Shown here one piece after another: positions 1-10,552 of a DNA stretch of 64,000 bases. Position 1 is the stretch's first letter; each line of letters begins with the position of its first letter. The DNA is taken from contig NZ_AVPI01000001.1 in assembly GCF_000768675.1 (NCBI RefSeq), positions 248,001-312,000 of the forward strand, written 5' to 3'. The position numbers were made by a program, and so were the translations under genes. The DNA is from Knoellia flava TL1. Its GTDB lineage: Bacteria; Actinomycetota; Actinomycetes; Actinomycetales; Dermatophilaceae. The notes under the pieces are model-generated. The model did no database searches, had not been told where the DNA came from, and saw only the letters and a program-made list of their open reading frames with translations.

Positions 1-704
1 TAGAAGTGCTGGTCGTAGATCGCCTGCGTCGAGCCGAAGCGGAGCCCGCGCTCACGGTCGGCGTCGTCGCCCCACCACACGAGCGAGCTGTCGCGGCGCA
101 GGCCGTCCCACGGGCCGAGGTCGCCGACGTAGCCGTTGATCATCGTGCGCGACTCGACCGCGGCGCCGGCGCTCGTGCCACCGACGGCGGCTCCGCGCGC
201 GAACGCCGCCTCGAGCCGGTCCTCGGCGGGGGTGTCGGCGAGGACCGACATCGCGAGCCCCTGGTCGCCGCCGAGGATGAAGACGCCGTCGGTCTGCTCG
301 GTGACCATGGCCGAGTTGGCCGGGTCCTCGGCGTCCGCGCGGGCGAGCAGCGGGGCGAGGACGGCCGTGCAGCCGGTGAAGGGCGCGGTGACGACGGCGT
401 CACACGCCGCGTCGACCTCGTCGGTGCGCTGCTGCGCGAGGGTGAGGTTCTCCTCGCGGTCCGCCGGGGCGTCCCCGTAGGACGAGGGCACGACGACGAT
501 GTCGACACTCGGGCCGGTGGCACCGTCGGCCGCCGCACGGGCGAAGCCCTGGAGCGTCTCGAGCGTGTAGCCACCCCCGATGGGTGTCATCGTCGTGGGG
601 TCGGCCGCCCGGGCGGCTCCTCCCCCGAAGACGACGCCGCACGCCGTGACGGCGGCGGCGGTGGACAGGGCGAGGGTGCGTGCAGCGCGCGACATCGGAG
701 CCAT
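1..704 (-). CDS. Secreted S51 (cyanophycinase-like) peptidase, 3' end cut by window
   Basis: The frame stays open from a start at 704 to the window edge (about 234 residues seen). The N-terminus is an export signal ending in either a lipobox-like VTAC or an ARA-AD cleavage site. Peptidase S51 hallmarks are present: GGDQ (about residue 146) and the nucleophile-elbow motif GGTSAGA (about residue 178), whose Ser is the catalytic residue in cyanophycinase and dipeptidase E. Family members hydrolyse cyanophycin or Asp-containing dipeptides; an exported form would act outside the cell. A TAGGTT box 7 bases before the 704 start suggests a leaderless mRNA and favours it over the ATG at 695. The C-terminus lies outside the window. 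Confidence 0.82.
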   Translation of the reverse strand, partial: MAPMSRAARTLALSTAAAVTACGVVFGGGAARAADPTTMTPIGGGYTLETLQGFARAAADGATGPSVDIVVVPSSYGDAPADREENLTLAQQRTDEVDAACDAVVTAPFTGCTAVLAPLLARADAEDPANSAMVTEQTDGVFILGGDQGLAMSVLADTPAEDRLEAAFARGAAVGGTSAGAAVESRTMINGYVGDLGPWDGLRRDSSLVWWGDDADRERGLRFGSTQAIYDQHF

Positions 705-711
705 GGAGCCC

Positions 712-717
712 AACCTA
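712..717 (-). promoter_or_regulatory. Candidate -10 box for a leaderless S51 transcript
   Basis: On the minus strand TAGGTT is followed by 7 bases and then the ATG at 704, the spacing expected when transcription starts at or next to the start codon. No convincing -35 was found. Confidence 0.4.
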
Positions 718-759
718 GGGCGCCGCCGCCGATCCCGCGCGGCGACCGCGCCCCTCCGC

Positions 760-1404
760 TCAGCGGAGCGTGCGCTCGTCGCCCAGCCGGGCGGCGACCT
801 TGTCCGGCAGCCGGCGGTTGAGGGAGAAGAGCCGCCCGAGGACGGGCATGAGGACGATGTTGAGACCGTGCAGGATCCCGATGATGAGAAGGATTCCGCC
901 GATCCGGATGAGCTCGAACTTCACCTGCGCGGCGGTGACGTCGGTGATCGGCTGGGCCAGGGCCCAGTCGGGGTTGGGCGCCACCTGGAGGGTGAAGAGG
1001 ATGAAGGCCGCGAAGATGAGGTAGTAGACGATGTCGGTGAGGACGATGTAGCTCTTGCCCGTGAGCGGGTTGTCGTGGAAGACGTCGGCGGCGTAGGCGC
1101 GGCCGAACCGCTTGATGAACGGCCCGAGCCACAGCGCCATGCCGAGGAGGACGAGGTTCGTGGCGACTTCGAGGATCCACCAGGGCATGGCGAGGGTTCC
1201 GTTCTCTGTGCGGGGGGTGAGGGTGAGGACGAACGTGGCCACCACGACGACGACGAGGACCGCACCGAGCGACCATCGCAGCGCGGCGGAACGTCGGGCA
1301 CGGTCGGCGTCGATGCTGTCGACGACGCGCTCGAAGAGGTCGGGCGAGGGTTCGACGGGGTAGTCGTGCAATGCGCGGGTCAGCCGGTCCTCGAGGTCGC
1401 TCAT
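760..1404 (-). CDS. Four-helix membrane protein paired with ECF sigma factor (possible anti-sigma)
   Basis: 214 residues. A cytoplasmic N-terminal stretch (about 1-45, acidic and helical) precedes four predicted membrane segments near residues 45-62, 75-95, 120-142 and 165-190. Its ATG overlaps the sigma-factor stop by 4 bases, so the two are translationally coupled. Position and the N-terminal helix fit a membrane-tethered anti-sigma factor, but no zinc-binding HxxxCxxC motif is visible. I do not recognise the family; the regulatory role is inferred from context only. Confidence 0.7.
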   Translation of the reverse strand: MSDLEDRLTRALHDYPVEPSPDLFERVVDSIDADRARRSAALRWSLGAVLVVVVVATFVLTLTPRTENGTLAMPWWILEVATNLVLLGMALWLGPFIKRFGRAYAADVFHDNPLTGKSYIVLTDIVYYLIFAAFILFTLQVAPNPDWALAQPITDVTAAQVKFELIRIGGILLIIGILHGLNIVLMPVLGRLFSLNRRLPDKVAARLGDERTLR

Positions 1405-1943
1405 CGGTTGCCCTCCAGGGTCTCGGCGAGGCCGGCGAGGCCGCGCTGCAGATGGGTCTTCACGGTGTTGTTCGACAGGCCGAGGGTCTCGGCGATGTCG
1501 GGGATGGACAGGTCGAGGTAGTAGCGCAGGGTCACGCAGTCACGTTGGCGGCGCGGCAGGTCCCGGAGCGCGTCGATGACCTCCTGGCGTTCGGCCCGCG
1601 TCGCCGCGTCCTCCTCGGCGGAGGGCGCGTCGGGCAGCGCGGGCGGTCGGTGGCGCAGCGAGACCAGTCCCCTGCGGTTGTGGTCGCGCGCGAGGTTGAT
1701 GACGATCGAGCGGAGGTATGCCGCCGCGCTGCCGCCGCGGCGGATGCGACCAGCGTTGCGGGACAACCGGATGAACGCTTCCTGGACGAGGTCCTCGGCG
1801 GCGGTGCGGTCGTCGAGATAGAACCGGGCGAGCCGGGTGAGTGAGGTGGCCTCCTGGGCGAAGAGGGTGATGACGTCGGGGTCCGTCCCAGCACCCACAC
1901 CGGGGTCGGGCGCGGCCGTCCGGCGCTCGGCGAGGGTCTCCAT
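1401..1943 (-). CDS. ECF-type RNA polymerase sigma factor
   Basis: 180 residues from the ATG at 1943. Sigma region 2 is seen in the segment with AAEDLVQEAFIRL, and region 4 in the C-terminal helix-turn-helix with LPRRQRDCVTLRYY and SIPDIAETLGLSNNTVKTH. Region 3 is absent, as in ECF factors. It directs core RNA polymerase to a small regulon, often autoregulated. An upstream extension in the same frame lacks coding character, so the internal ATG is preferred. It is co-transcribed with the following membrane protein and divergent from the SOD-like gene, which may be a target. Which ECF group it belongs to cannot be decided here. Confidence 0.88.
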   Translation of the reverse strand: METLAERRTAAPDPGVGAGTDPDVITLFAQEATSLTRLARFYLDDRTAAEDLVQEAFIRLSRNAGRIRRGGSAAAYLRSIVINLARDHNRRGLVSLRHRPPALPDAPSAEEDAATRAERQEVIDALRDLPRRQRDCVTLRYYLDLSIPDIAETLGLSNNTVKTHLQRGLAGLAETLEGNR

Positions 1944-2089
1944 CGCCCTGACAGACGCGTTCGCAGGGGCATCCGGGTGACCGTCCGGAGAAGGATTTTT
2001 CTGTGCGTTCTCGAGGTCACCCGCCACCGGTCCACGGCCGTCTGCATGGGTGTCGGCACCCTGCCGACCACGTCGAAAGGACACCTGCG
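1944..2089. promoter_or_regulatory. Divergent promoter region between sigma factor and SOD-like gene
   Basis: This 146-base gap holds an AT-rich run (GATTTTTCTG near 1994) flanked by an inverted pair, GGGTGACC at 1975-1982 and GGTCACCC at 2014-2021. The pair could be two face-to-face sigma -35 elements or an operator; nothing firmer can be said. Confidence 0.3.
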
Positions 2090-2617
2090 ATGCTCACCTC
2101 CACCCGCGCCCGGGTCGCCGTCGGAACCACTGCCATCGTCCTCCTCACGGCCACGCCCGCGCTGGCGTTCGGGCCGTTCCTGCGCACGAGCGGCCCGCTG
2201 CGCGACTTCGCCCCCACCGCGGCCGGCCCGTTCGACGGCGCGAGCGCGCGGGTCCAGCTCGTCGAGTCGGCGAGCGGCAGCCACGCCGTCCTCACGGTCA
2301 AGGGCATCGGCGCGGCCGCCGAGGGCCGGACCTTCGGCGCCCACCTCCACGACGGTCCATGCGTCGCGGGCGACGGCGCCGCCGCCATGGGTCACTACAA
2401 CTCCGACGCCCACGCCGGGCACTCCCCCGTTGCCATCAACGACGAGACCGAGATCTGGCTCGACTTCACCGTCGTCGACGGCGAGGGCACCGGCACGGCG
2501 AGCGTCCCGTTCGTCCCGGAGCACGGCAAGCGCTCGGTCGTCATCCACGCCGACCCGACGAACCCGCAGACCGGTGGCGCCGGCGCGCGGCTCGCCTGCA
2601 AGACGGTGGAGTGGTGA
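2090..2617 (+). CDS. Secreted Cu/Zn superoxide dismutase-like protein
   Basis: 175 residues from ATG 2090, which has GAAAGG 10 bases upstream. A classic signal peptide ends in PALA at residue 26. The mature part carries the SOD_Cu family pattern: GAHLHDGPC (two histidines plus a disulfide-type Cys), GHYN, and VVIHADPTN, with the second Cys in RLACKTV near the C-terminus. Such proteins dismutate superoxide outside the membrane, though many actinobacterial relatives lack some metal ligands and may not be enzymes. The stop overlaps the next gene's GTG start by 4 bases, so the two are coupled. Confidence 0.75.
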   Translation: MLTSTRARVAVGTTAIVLLTATPALAFGPFLRTSGPLRDFAPTAAGPFDGASARVQLVESASGSHAVLTVKGIGAAAEGRTFGAHLHDGPCVAGDGAAAMGHYNSDAHAGHSPVAINDETEIWLDFTVVDGEGTGTASVPFVPEHGKRSVVIHADPTNPQTGGAGARLACKTVEW

Positions 2618-3252
2618 CCGTGCGGCTGCTCCGTCACCTCGTGGCCGGCCTCCTCCTCGGCATCGGGCTGGGGGCGGTGGCCCGCGGCTTCATGGCCCTG
2701 CTCACCGCGGACCCTCGGTTCAGCTGGTCCGGGACGGCCTTCATCCTCGGGCTCTTCGGCGTGGCCGGACTGGTCCTCGCCATGGCGCACGCCGCCAAGG
2801 GCCACCACCGCTCGCGGTGGTGGAAGCTCGTCACCCTGCCCGCCGTGCTGCTCTTCCTCGGGCCCGGCCTGCTCCTGGCCCCGGGCGTCCTGGGCATGGC
2901 ACTCGCTGCATCACGCCGGGTCTGGGTGAGGGTCGTGGGCGTCGCCGTCCTCGCCGGGTCGGTCGCACTGCTGGCGGTGCTGTGCGAGACGGAGGACGAG
3001 CCGTTCACCCTCCGCACGGCCGCTGGCTTCGTCGTGATGTATGCCGTGTGCGCGGCGCTCGCGACCGGTGCTCGCGCCGCGCTCACGGGCTGGGCGCCAA
3101 AGGGCTCAGCCGCGGGGGTTCCGGCCGAGCCCCAGCGCCACGGAGGCGACGGCCCCGAGGGCGGCGGCGAGCGCCGCACCGCGGAAGACCCACTCGACCT
3201 GGACGACCGCGGCGTCGAGGAGCGCCTGGGCGTCGGTCTGGTCGGGCAGTGA
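2614..3252 (+). CDS. Integral membrane protein of unknown function
   Basis: 212 residues from GTG 2614 (GTGA overlap with the SOD-like gene); GTG 2620 is an alternative. About five hydrophobic segments fill residues 5-160. The final 45-50 residues are hydrophilic, Gly/Pro/Glu-rich and lie entirely antisense to the 3' end of the opposing transporter gene (147-base overlap). This suggests the original stop was lost and the frame ran on into the neighbour. No family recognised. Coupling to the SOD-like protein hints at a shared envelope role. Confidence 0.65.
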   Translation: MTVRLLRHLVAGLLLGIGLGAVARGFMALLTADPRFSWSGTAFILGLFGVAGLVLAMAHAAKGHHRSRWWKLVTLPAVLLFLGPGLLLAPGVLGMALAASRRVWVRVVGVAVLAGSVALLAVLCETEDEPFTLRTAAGFVVMYAVCAALATGARAALTGWAPKGSAAGVPAEPQRHGGDGPEGGGERRTAEDPLDLDDRGVEERLGVGLVGQ

Positions 3253-4776
3253 CGCCACGGCCGCGTAGTACTGGTGGAGCCCGATCGCGGTGAGCAGGGC
3301 GAGCCCCACCACCATGCCGACCATCCGGGCGACGACCACGAGCGCACTCGCGGTGCCGTGGGCGTCCTCGGGTGAGTCGGCGAGGGCCGCGTTGTTGACC
3401 GGTGCGAGCGCGAGCCCGATGCCGAGCCCGACGAGCGCGAGAACGGGCGTCGCCGTCCACTCCCCGAGCGAACCACGACCCCACGTCGACATGACGACGA
3501 GCCCGACGGCGGCGAGCGCGAGCCCCGTCCCGCTCACGAGGCCGTCACCGAGACGGCGCAGCGACCACCCGCCGAGCAGCGCGCCGACGGGGACGGCGAC
3601 GAGGAAGCGCACGAGGACGAAGGCTGCGACCGTCTCGCTCTCGGTGTGCACGAGGCGGGCGAGGAGCGGCACGTCGACGATGACGGCGACGAGCGCGACC
3701 CCCACGCAGAGCGAGACGACGAGCGCCCAGCGCGTGCGTCCCACGACGACACCGCGAGGCACGAGCGGCTGCCCGGCACGGCGGTGGTGCACGAGATAGA
3801 GGCCGGCGAGGACGGCGGCGACCGGAAGCAGCGCGAGCCCGAGCGGCCCGACGACCTCCTTCTCGGGGTCGGCGGCCGCGAAGGTGAGGACGATGGACCC
3901 GAGCGCTCCCCCGAGGAGGAGTGCGCCGAGCAGGTCGGCCCGCCGCAGCACCGGCCAGGCACCGTGCACCCACAGCGCGACAGCGGCCGCCACGAGGACC
4001 AGCGCCACCACCCCGACCGGTGTCGCGAGGCGTGACGTGGAGTCGCCGAAGGGCACGAACGGCACCCCGAGCGACACCGACGTCACGAGCGCCTCGGGTG
4101 CGGCGAGCGCGAGCCAGGTGGCGGCCGCCGCGAGCAGCGAGACAGCGACGGGGAGCGGGCGGGGACGGGACGGCATACCCCCGCCGGTGGCGACCACGGC
4201 GGCAGCCAGCAGGACACCCAGCACGGCATTGAGCCAGAAGATCGCGCGCCAGTCGGCGACAGCGAGCACCGCCGCGCCGAGCACCGGACCCAGCACCGAG
4301 CCGAGCTCCTGCACCGCGCCGACGACTCCGAGCGGGGTGCCGCGACGGTCACGGTCCCAGAGCTGGGCGACGATCGCGAGCGTCGCGGGCACGAGGCCGC
4401 CACCGCCGACACCCTGGACGACCCGGCCCGCCACGAGCACCGGCAGCTCGACGGCGAGTGCCGTCACGGCGGAGCCGGCGACGAAGACGGCGAGGCAGCC
4501 CAGCAGCACGCGCTGGTGCGAGGCGAGGTCCGCGAGCCGGCCGATGAGCGGCAGCACGGCGATGTAGCCGAGGAGGAAGCCGGAGACGATCGGCGTCGCG
4601 CGCTGGAGCGCGTCGATCCCGATGCCGACACCGGCCATCATGTCGGTGAGCGCGAGCACGACGACATAGGTGTCGGCGGCGGCGAGGGCCACGGCAACCG
4701 ATGCTGTCGCGAGCAGCGCCCGGGGGCGAGCGGTCGTCGTCCGTCGCTCGTCTGTCCTAGGGGCGGGTGATCTCAA
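3106..4776 (-). CDS. MFS transporter, DHA2 type, P55-like partner of LprG
   Basis: 556 residues with about 14 membrane segments. Motif A-like GRLADLASHQR follows helix 2, GRVVQGVGGGG follows helix 3, and a motif C-like ELGSVLGPVLGA lies in helix 5, typical of the 14-helix EmrB/QacA branch. Directly after an LprG-type lipoprotein gene, this order matches the mycobacterial lprG-Rv1410c (P55) operon, whose products export triacylglycerides and affect drug tolerance. The only plausible start is a TTG at 4776 inside the lprG end, giving a 20-base overlap and translational coupling. Substrate is inferred from synteny. Confidence 0.82.
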   Translation of the reverse strand: MRSPAPRTDERRTTTARPRALLATASVAVALAAADTYVVVLALTDMMAGVGIGIDALQRATPIVSGFLLGYIAVLPLIGRLADLASHQRVLLGCLAVFVAGSAVTALAVELPVLVAGRVVQGVGGGGLVPATLAIVAQLWDRDRRGTPLGVVGAVQELGSVLGPVLGAAVLAVADWRAIFWLNAVLGVLLAAAVVATGGGMPSRPRPLPVAVSLLAAAATWLALAAPEALVTSVSLGVPFVPFGDSTSRLATPVGVVALVLVAAAVALWVHGAWPVLRRADLLGALLLGGALGSIVLTFAAADPEKEVVGPLGLALLPVAAVLAGLYLVHHRRAGQPLVPRGVVVGRTRWALVVSLCVGVALVAVIVDVPLLARLVHTESETVAAFVLVRFLVAVPVGALLGGWSLRRLGDGLVSGTGLALAAVGLVVMSTWGRGSLGEWTATPVLALVGLGIGLALAPVNNAALADSPEDAHGTASALVVVARMVGMVVGLALLTAIGLHQYYAAVASLPDQTDAQALLDAAVVQVEWVFRGAALAAALGAVASVALGLGRNPRG

Positions 4777-5461
4777 CCGCGGTCCCGTAGTCCTTGAGGC
4801 GCAGGGTGAAGGTCGACGTCGTCCCGGCGAAGAACGGCCCGGTCATCTCGGCGAGCTGGAGCCGGTCGTCGTCGGTGATGCCGTAGGTCACCTCGAAGGT
4901 GCCCTTGCCGTCACCGAGGTTGAAGAGCTCCTTGATGCGGGAGCCGGGGAGCGTGCCGGAGTACTGCTGGAGGACGGTGGCGCCATCACGGACCTTGTCG
5001 CCGGCCGTGGGCGAGGCGGTGTCGACGAGCAGCTGCGAGATGCCCTTGGCCGGGTCGAAGAAGTTCGACGGGTTGGGGGCGCCGAGCTCCGCGAGGTCGG
5101 TCGGGTTGTAGCCCGGCGTGAAGAACTTCATGTATGCCGTGTCACCGATCGTGATGACCTCGGCCGACCCGCTCACGCCCTTGATCGTCGCCGTGACGCT
5201 GCCCTTGAACTTCGGCTCGGTCGCGCTGATCTCGCCGGTGCCGAGGGCGCCGGTCACGCCGTTCTCGGTCTTCGGCACGTTCTTGCTCGAGAGGGTCAGC
5301 CCGACGAACTTCGCCTTGTCGAACACGGCCTTGGCCTCGGTGAGTGCAGCCTTCGGGTCGGCCTTCGCCTCGGGCTCGGCCCCGCCGGAGCAGCCGGTGA
5401 GGAGTCCGAGGGTGGCGGCGGCGGCCGTGACCGACCCGGCCAGCAGAGCGCGTCGTCGCAT
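4757..5461 (-). CDS. lprG: LprG/LppX-family lipoprotein
   Basis: 234 residues from ATG 5461. Two arginine-rich residues sets precede a hydrophobic stretch and the lipobox LLTGC (Cys 24). The mature domain follows the LppX_LprAFG pattern of alternating beta strands: a helix beginning KAALTEAKAV, then KGSVTATIKG, a conserved tyrosine-rich 'AYMKFF' strand, 'FFDPAKGISQLL', and a final beta strand ending in ITRP. LprG proteins bind acylated glycolipids or triacylglycerol in a hydrophobic pocket on the outer face of the membrane. It overlaps the following MFS gene, supporting a lipid-export pair. The symbol rests on domain plus synteny. Confidence 0.75.
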   Translation of the reverse strand: MRRRALLAGSVTAAAATLGLLTGCSGGAEPEAKADPKAALTEAKAVFDKAKFVGLTLSSKNVPKTENGVTGALGTGEISATEPKFKGSVTATIKGVSGSAEVITIGDTAYMKFFTPGYNPTDLAELGAPNPSNFFDPAKGISQLLVDTASPTAGDKVRDGATVLQQYSGTLPGSRIKELFNLGDGKGTFEVTYGITDDDRLQLAEMTGPFFAGTTSTFTLRLKDYGTAVEITRP

Positions 5462-5501
5462 GGCGCACACCCTACTGGCCGGGTCCTCGGTCATTCGGCA
5501 G

Positions 5502-8066
<2,565 letters not shown>

Positions 8067-8124
8067 CGTGGCTGTCTCCTGAGGATCGTGGGGTCACGGG
8101 TTCGTCAGGTGCAACGAGCACAGA

Positions 8125-8145
8125 GTTGAGTTGATTCCGCTCAAC
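8125..8145 (-). promoter_or_regulatory. HAIR element (HspR operator) of clpB
   Basis: GTTGAGT-N7-GCTCAAC. The known actinobacterial HspR operator is CTTGAGT-N7-ACTCAAG; 11 of 14 arm positions match and the spacer length is exact. It sits in the 97-base gap upstream of clpB. The hspR gene is at 15847-16317 in the same window. Confidence 0.85.
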
Positions 8146-8163
8146 TCCGCGTCGGGGTGCGGG

Positions 8164-9696
8164 TCAGCAGGTGGCCGCGAGGTCCTGCACCTCGTCCGCC
8201 GGCTCGCTGGGGCTGGGCGTGCTCGACGACCGGGTCGGGGTCGGGCTGGGGGCCGGGGCCGAGGTCGAGGGCGCGGCCGACGGGGTGGTGGGCGAGATCG
8301 CGGCCTGCACGAGGGACCGGATCTTGTCGAAGTCCGGCTTCGCGACCCGCACGACCTTGTTGGTGATGGGCAGGCTGCGGATGGAACCGGTGTCCTGGAC
8401 GGTCCCCACGAGCTCGGCCCAGGCCGGGAGCTCGGACGTCGGGATGTCGACGGTGAGGTTCCTCCTGACGACCTTGGCGAGGTCGGGGTAGTTGCGGAGG
8501 AGCTTGACCGGGTCGGCCTGGTCGATGATGGCACCGGCTACGCACCGCTGGCGACGCATGCGGCTGAAGTCGTCGCTGCCCGCGCGTGACCGGGCGTACC
8601 AGAGCGCGTGGTAGCCGTCGAGACGCTGCGGGCCCAGCTCGATCCACTCCCTCTTGTCGCCGACGAAGACGACCCTGCCGTTCACGAGCTTGCACGAGAC
8701 GCAGACGCGCTCCTTGACGTCGATGTCGACACCGCCCATCGCGTCGACGAGCGACTGGAACCCCCGGAGGTTGACGACGAGGGTGCGGTCGATCGTCAGG
8801 CCGAGGATCTCGCCGATGACGTCCCGCGTCGAGGTGAGGCCGGGGTTCGGGTTCCCCGGGAAGAGGTCGGAGTGGTCGGTGGCGAGGGTCCAGATTCCGT
8901 TGAGCAGGCACTCGTCGCCGCAGTCGTAGCCGTTGGGGTACAGCGTCGACAGGGGGTTGCTGTCGGGGATCGGCACCCGCTCGAGGTTGCGCGGGAGGCT
9001 GAAGAGGACGGTGTCGCCGCGTTCGGTGTCGATGCTCGCGACCATCATCGAGTCGGTGCGGACACCGACGCGGCTGTCGGCCGCGTCCGACCCGAGGAGC
9101 AGGACGTTGACTCGCGGCTTGTCCGCCCAGGCGCTGGCGGTCCCGTCGTCGCCCTCGGGGTTGCCGCCGGTGAGCACCCCGACCACGTCATGCTGGATGC
9201 CGAGGTAGCGCACGGCGTTCGCGGCGGGCACCAGGACGAGCAGGCAGCAGACCGCGGCGAAGAGCGCGCGCCAGCCGGTGCCCGGCCCACGCGGAGCGGT
9301 CTCCCGCGCCGTGAGGAGAATGCCTGCACACCAGAGCAGCGCGCCCACGACCGTGGCCACGAGCAGCATGACGAGCATGCGCGGGCGCACGGCGAGGTCG
9401 AGGGCGGCCACGACGACGCCCTTGCGCCACGCGTAGAACACGACGAGCGCGCCCAGCAGCAGGGTCCCCGCGAGCAGGGCCATGCCGAAGCCCCGCCTGC
9501 GAGTGCCGAGGAGACCCGCGCCCGGGAGCACCGTGCTCAGCGCCGTGAGACCGAAGAACCGGCCGGACCCCCCGGTCGTGTCGTACTCGTCGTAGTCGTC
9601 CTCGTCGTGGCCGAGGTCGGAGTGGTCGTCGACCGAGTCGTCGGTGTCCTCGGCGCGCCGGGTGCCGCGGTTGCGGCGGGGGTCGTGGTTCTGCAC
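8164..9696 (-). CDS. LytR-CpsA-Psr (LCP) family cell-wall ligase
   Basis: 510 residues from GTG 9696. An acidic cytoplasmic N-terminus (1-45) precedes four membrane segments (about 48-165), then an extracellular LCP domain. Diagnostic residues are seen: LLLGSDAADSR with RTDSMM, SLPRNL, and the arginines of WYARSRAGSDDFSRMRRQ that bind the lipid pyrophosphate. LCP enzymes transfer undecaprenyl-linked polymers (teichoic acid, arabinogalactan or capsule) to peptidoglycan. The tail (about 455-500) is Ser/Pro/Thr-rich, and the protein ends with a Cys. Four rather than one N-terminal helix is a known actinobacterial layout. Its stop lies just upstream of the clpB operator. Confidence 0.9.
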   Translation of the reverse strand: MQNHDPRRNRGTRRAEDTDDSVDDHSDLGHDEDDYDEYDTTGGSGRFFGLTALSTVLPGAGLLGTRRRGFGMALLAGTLLLGALVVFYAWRKGVVVAALDLAVRPRMLVMLLVATVVGALLWCAGILLTARETAPRGPGTGWRALFAAVCCLLVLVPAANAVRYLGIQHDVVGVLTGGNPEGDDGTASAWADKPRVNVLLLGSDAADSRVGVRTDSMMVASIDTERGDTVLFSLPRNLERVPIPDSNPLSTLYPNGYDCGDECLLNGIWTLATDHSDLFPGNPNPGLTSTRDVIGEILGLTIDRTLVVNLRGFQSLVDAMGGVDIDVKERVCVSCKLVNGRVVFVGDKREWIELGPQRLDGYHALWYARSRAGSDDFSRMRRQRCVAGAIIDQADPVKLLRNYPDLAKVVRRNLTVDIPTSELPAWAELVGTVQDTGSIRSLPITNKVVRVAKPDFDKIRSLVQAAISPTTPSAAPSTSAPAPSPTPTRSSSTPSPSEPADEVQDLAATC

Positions 9697-9726
9697 GTGC
9701 CCATCATGCCGCGCACGGCTGTGGGA

Positions 9727-10451
9727 TCAGTGAGGCTGGACCGAATCCCCGGCCGGATCGTTGCCCGGCCCGAACCAGGGCGCCGAGACGGCCGGCCGGA
9801 CCGGCTCGACCCACTTCGGCAGGACGGTCTCCCGGCGCGAGGCACCCGTGGCCCATCGCCGCATGTGCGGTGCGACGTGAGCGCGCCACCAGAGCAGCTG
9901 CTCGCGGGCCGCGCGCGCGAACCCGGGCCGGTCGTCGGCACCCAGCGTGACCCGGGAAGCGCCGTGCCCCTTGACGACGTCGAAGATGTCCCTCAGCTCG
10001 GCCATCCGGGCGCCCCGCACCTGCTCCTGCTGGGGGTGACCCGGCAGCTGCTGGTAGCCACAGTCCATCGTCCGGATCTGGGCCAGGGTGAGGTTCTTGA
10101 CGTAGTCGCCGACGTAGGGGAACTCCGGATCGCCGGGGAACGCGGGCCCGGTGTCCGCACACTTCGTACGGCTCACCTGGCGGTCGTGCGTCACGACGAC
10201 CTTCTCGTCCTCGGTCACCTGGGTGTCGAGCTCGAGGGTGCTCACGCGAGCTCGAGCGCCTTGGCGAACGCCTCGGGGGTCGACTCGGTCGTGAGGCCCA
10301 GTCCCCCGCGGTGGGCCTGGAGGTCGAAGTGGGTCTTCTGGGGCAGGACGGCGTTGCCCACGGGTGCGTCGGGGACGGCCTGCGCCGGGGCCGCGATCCC
10401 GAACGGGGCGGCGGCCAGGGCCAAAGCGGCCAGTGTCTGGGGTGCTCTCAT
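9727..10451 (-). pseudogene. Broken glycerophosphodiester phosphodiesterase gene
   Basis: From ATG 10451 a signal peptide and the GDPD start (FDLQAHRGGLG, then TPEAFAKALELA) are followed by a TGA at 10242. In the next frame the family continues at once with STLELDTQVTEDEKVVVTHD, the second half of the GDPD active site. A one-base deletion in a codon such as GGC-GTG near 10245 explains the shift. After about 120 more residues the sequence stops resembling GDPD, lacking the metal-binding second half of the barrel, and ends at 9727. Total length is well short of the usual 330-380 residues. A sequencing error could explain the shift but not the missing C-terminal half. Confidence 0.75.
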
Positions 10452-10552
10452 GACCTCGACGCTCCCCCCTTCGGACGGCGCGCACTCGGCAGGGACGTGA
10501 CCGGAAGGCGAACTTCTCGTATGCCGTCGTCCCGGGCTCGCCGGGACTCGCT

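Noticed and set aside
8608-10500. Long plus-strand frame opposite the LCP and GDPD genes
   Set aside because: Same reason: shadow of minus-strand coding sequence. The GDPD motifs are on the minus strand.
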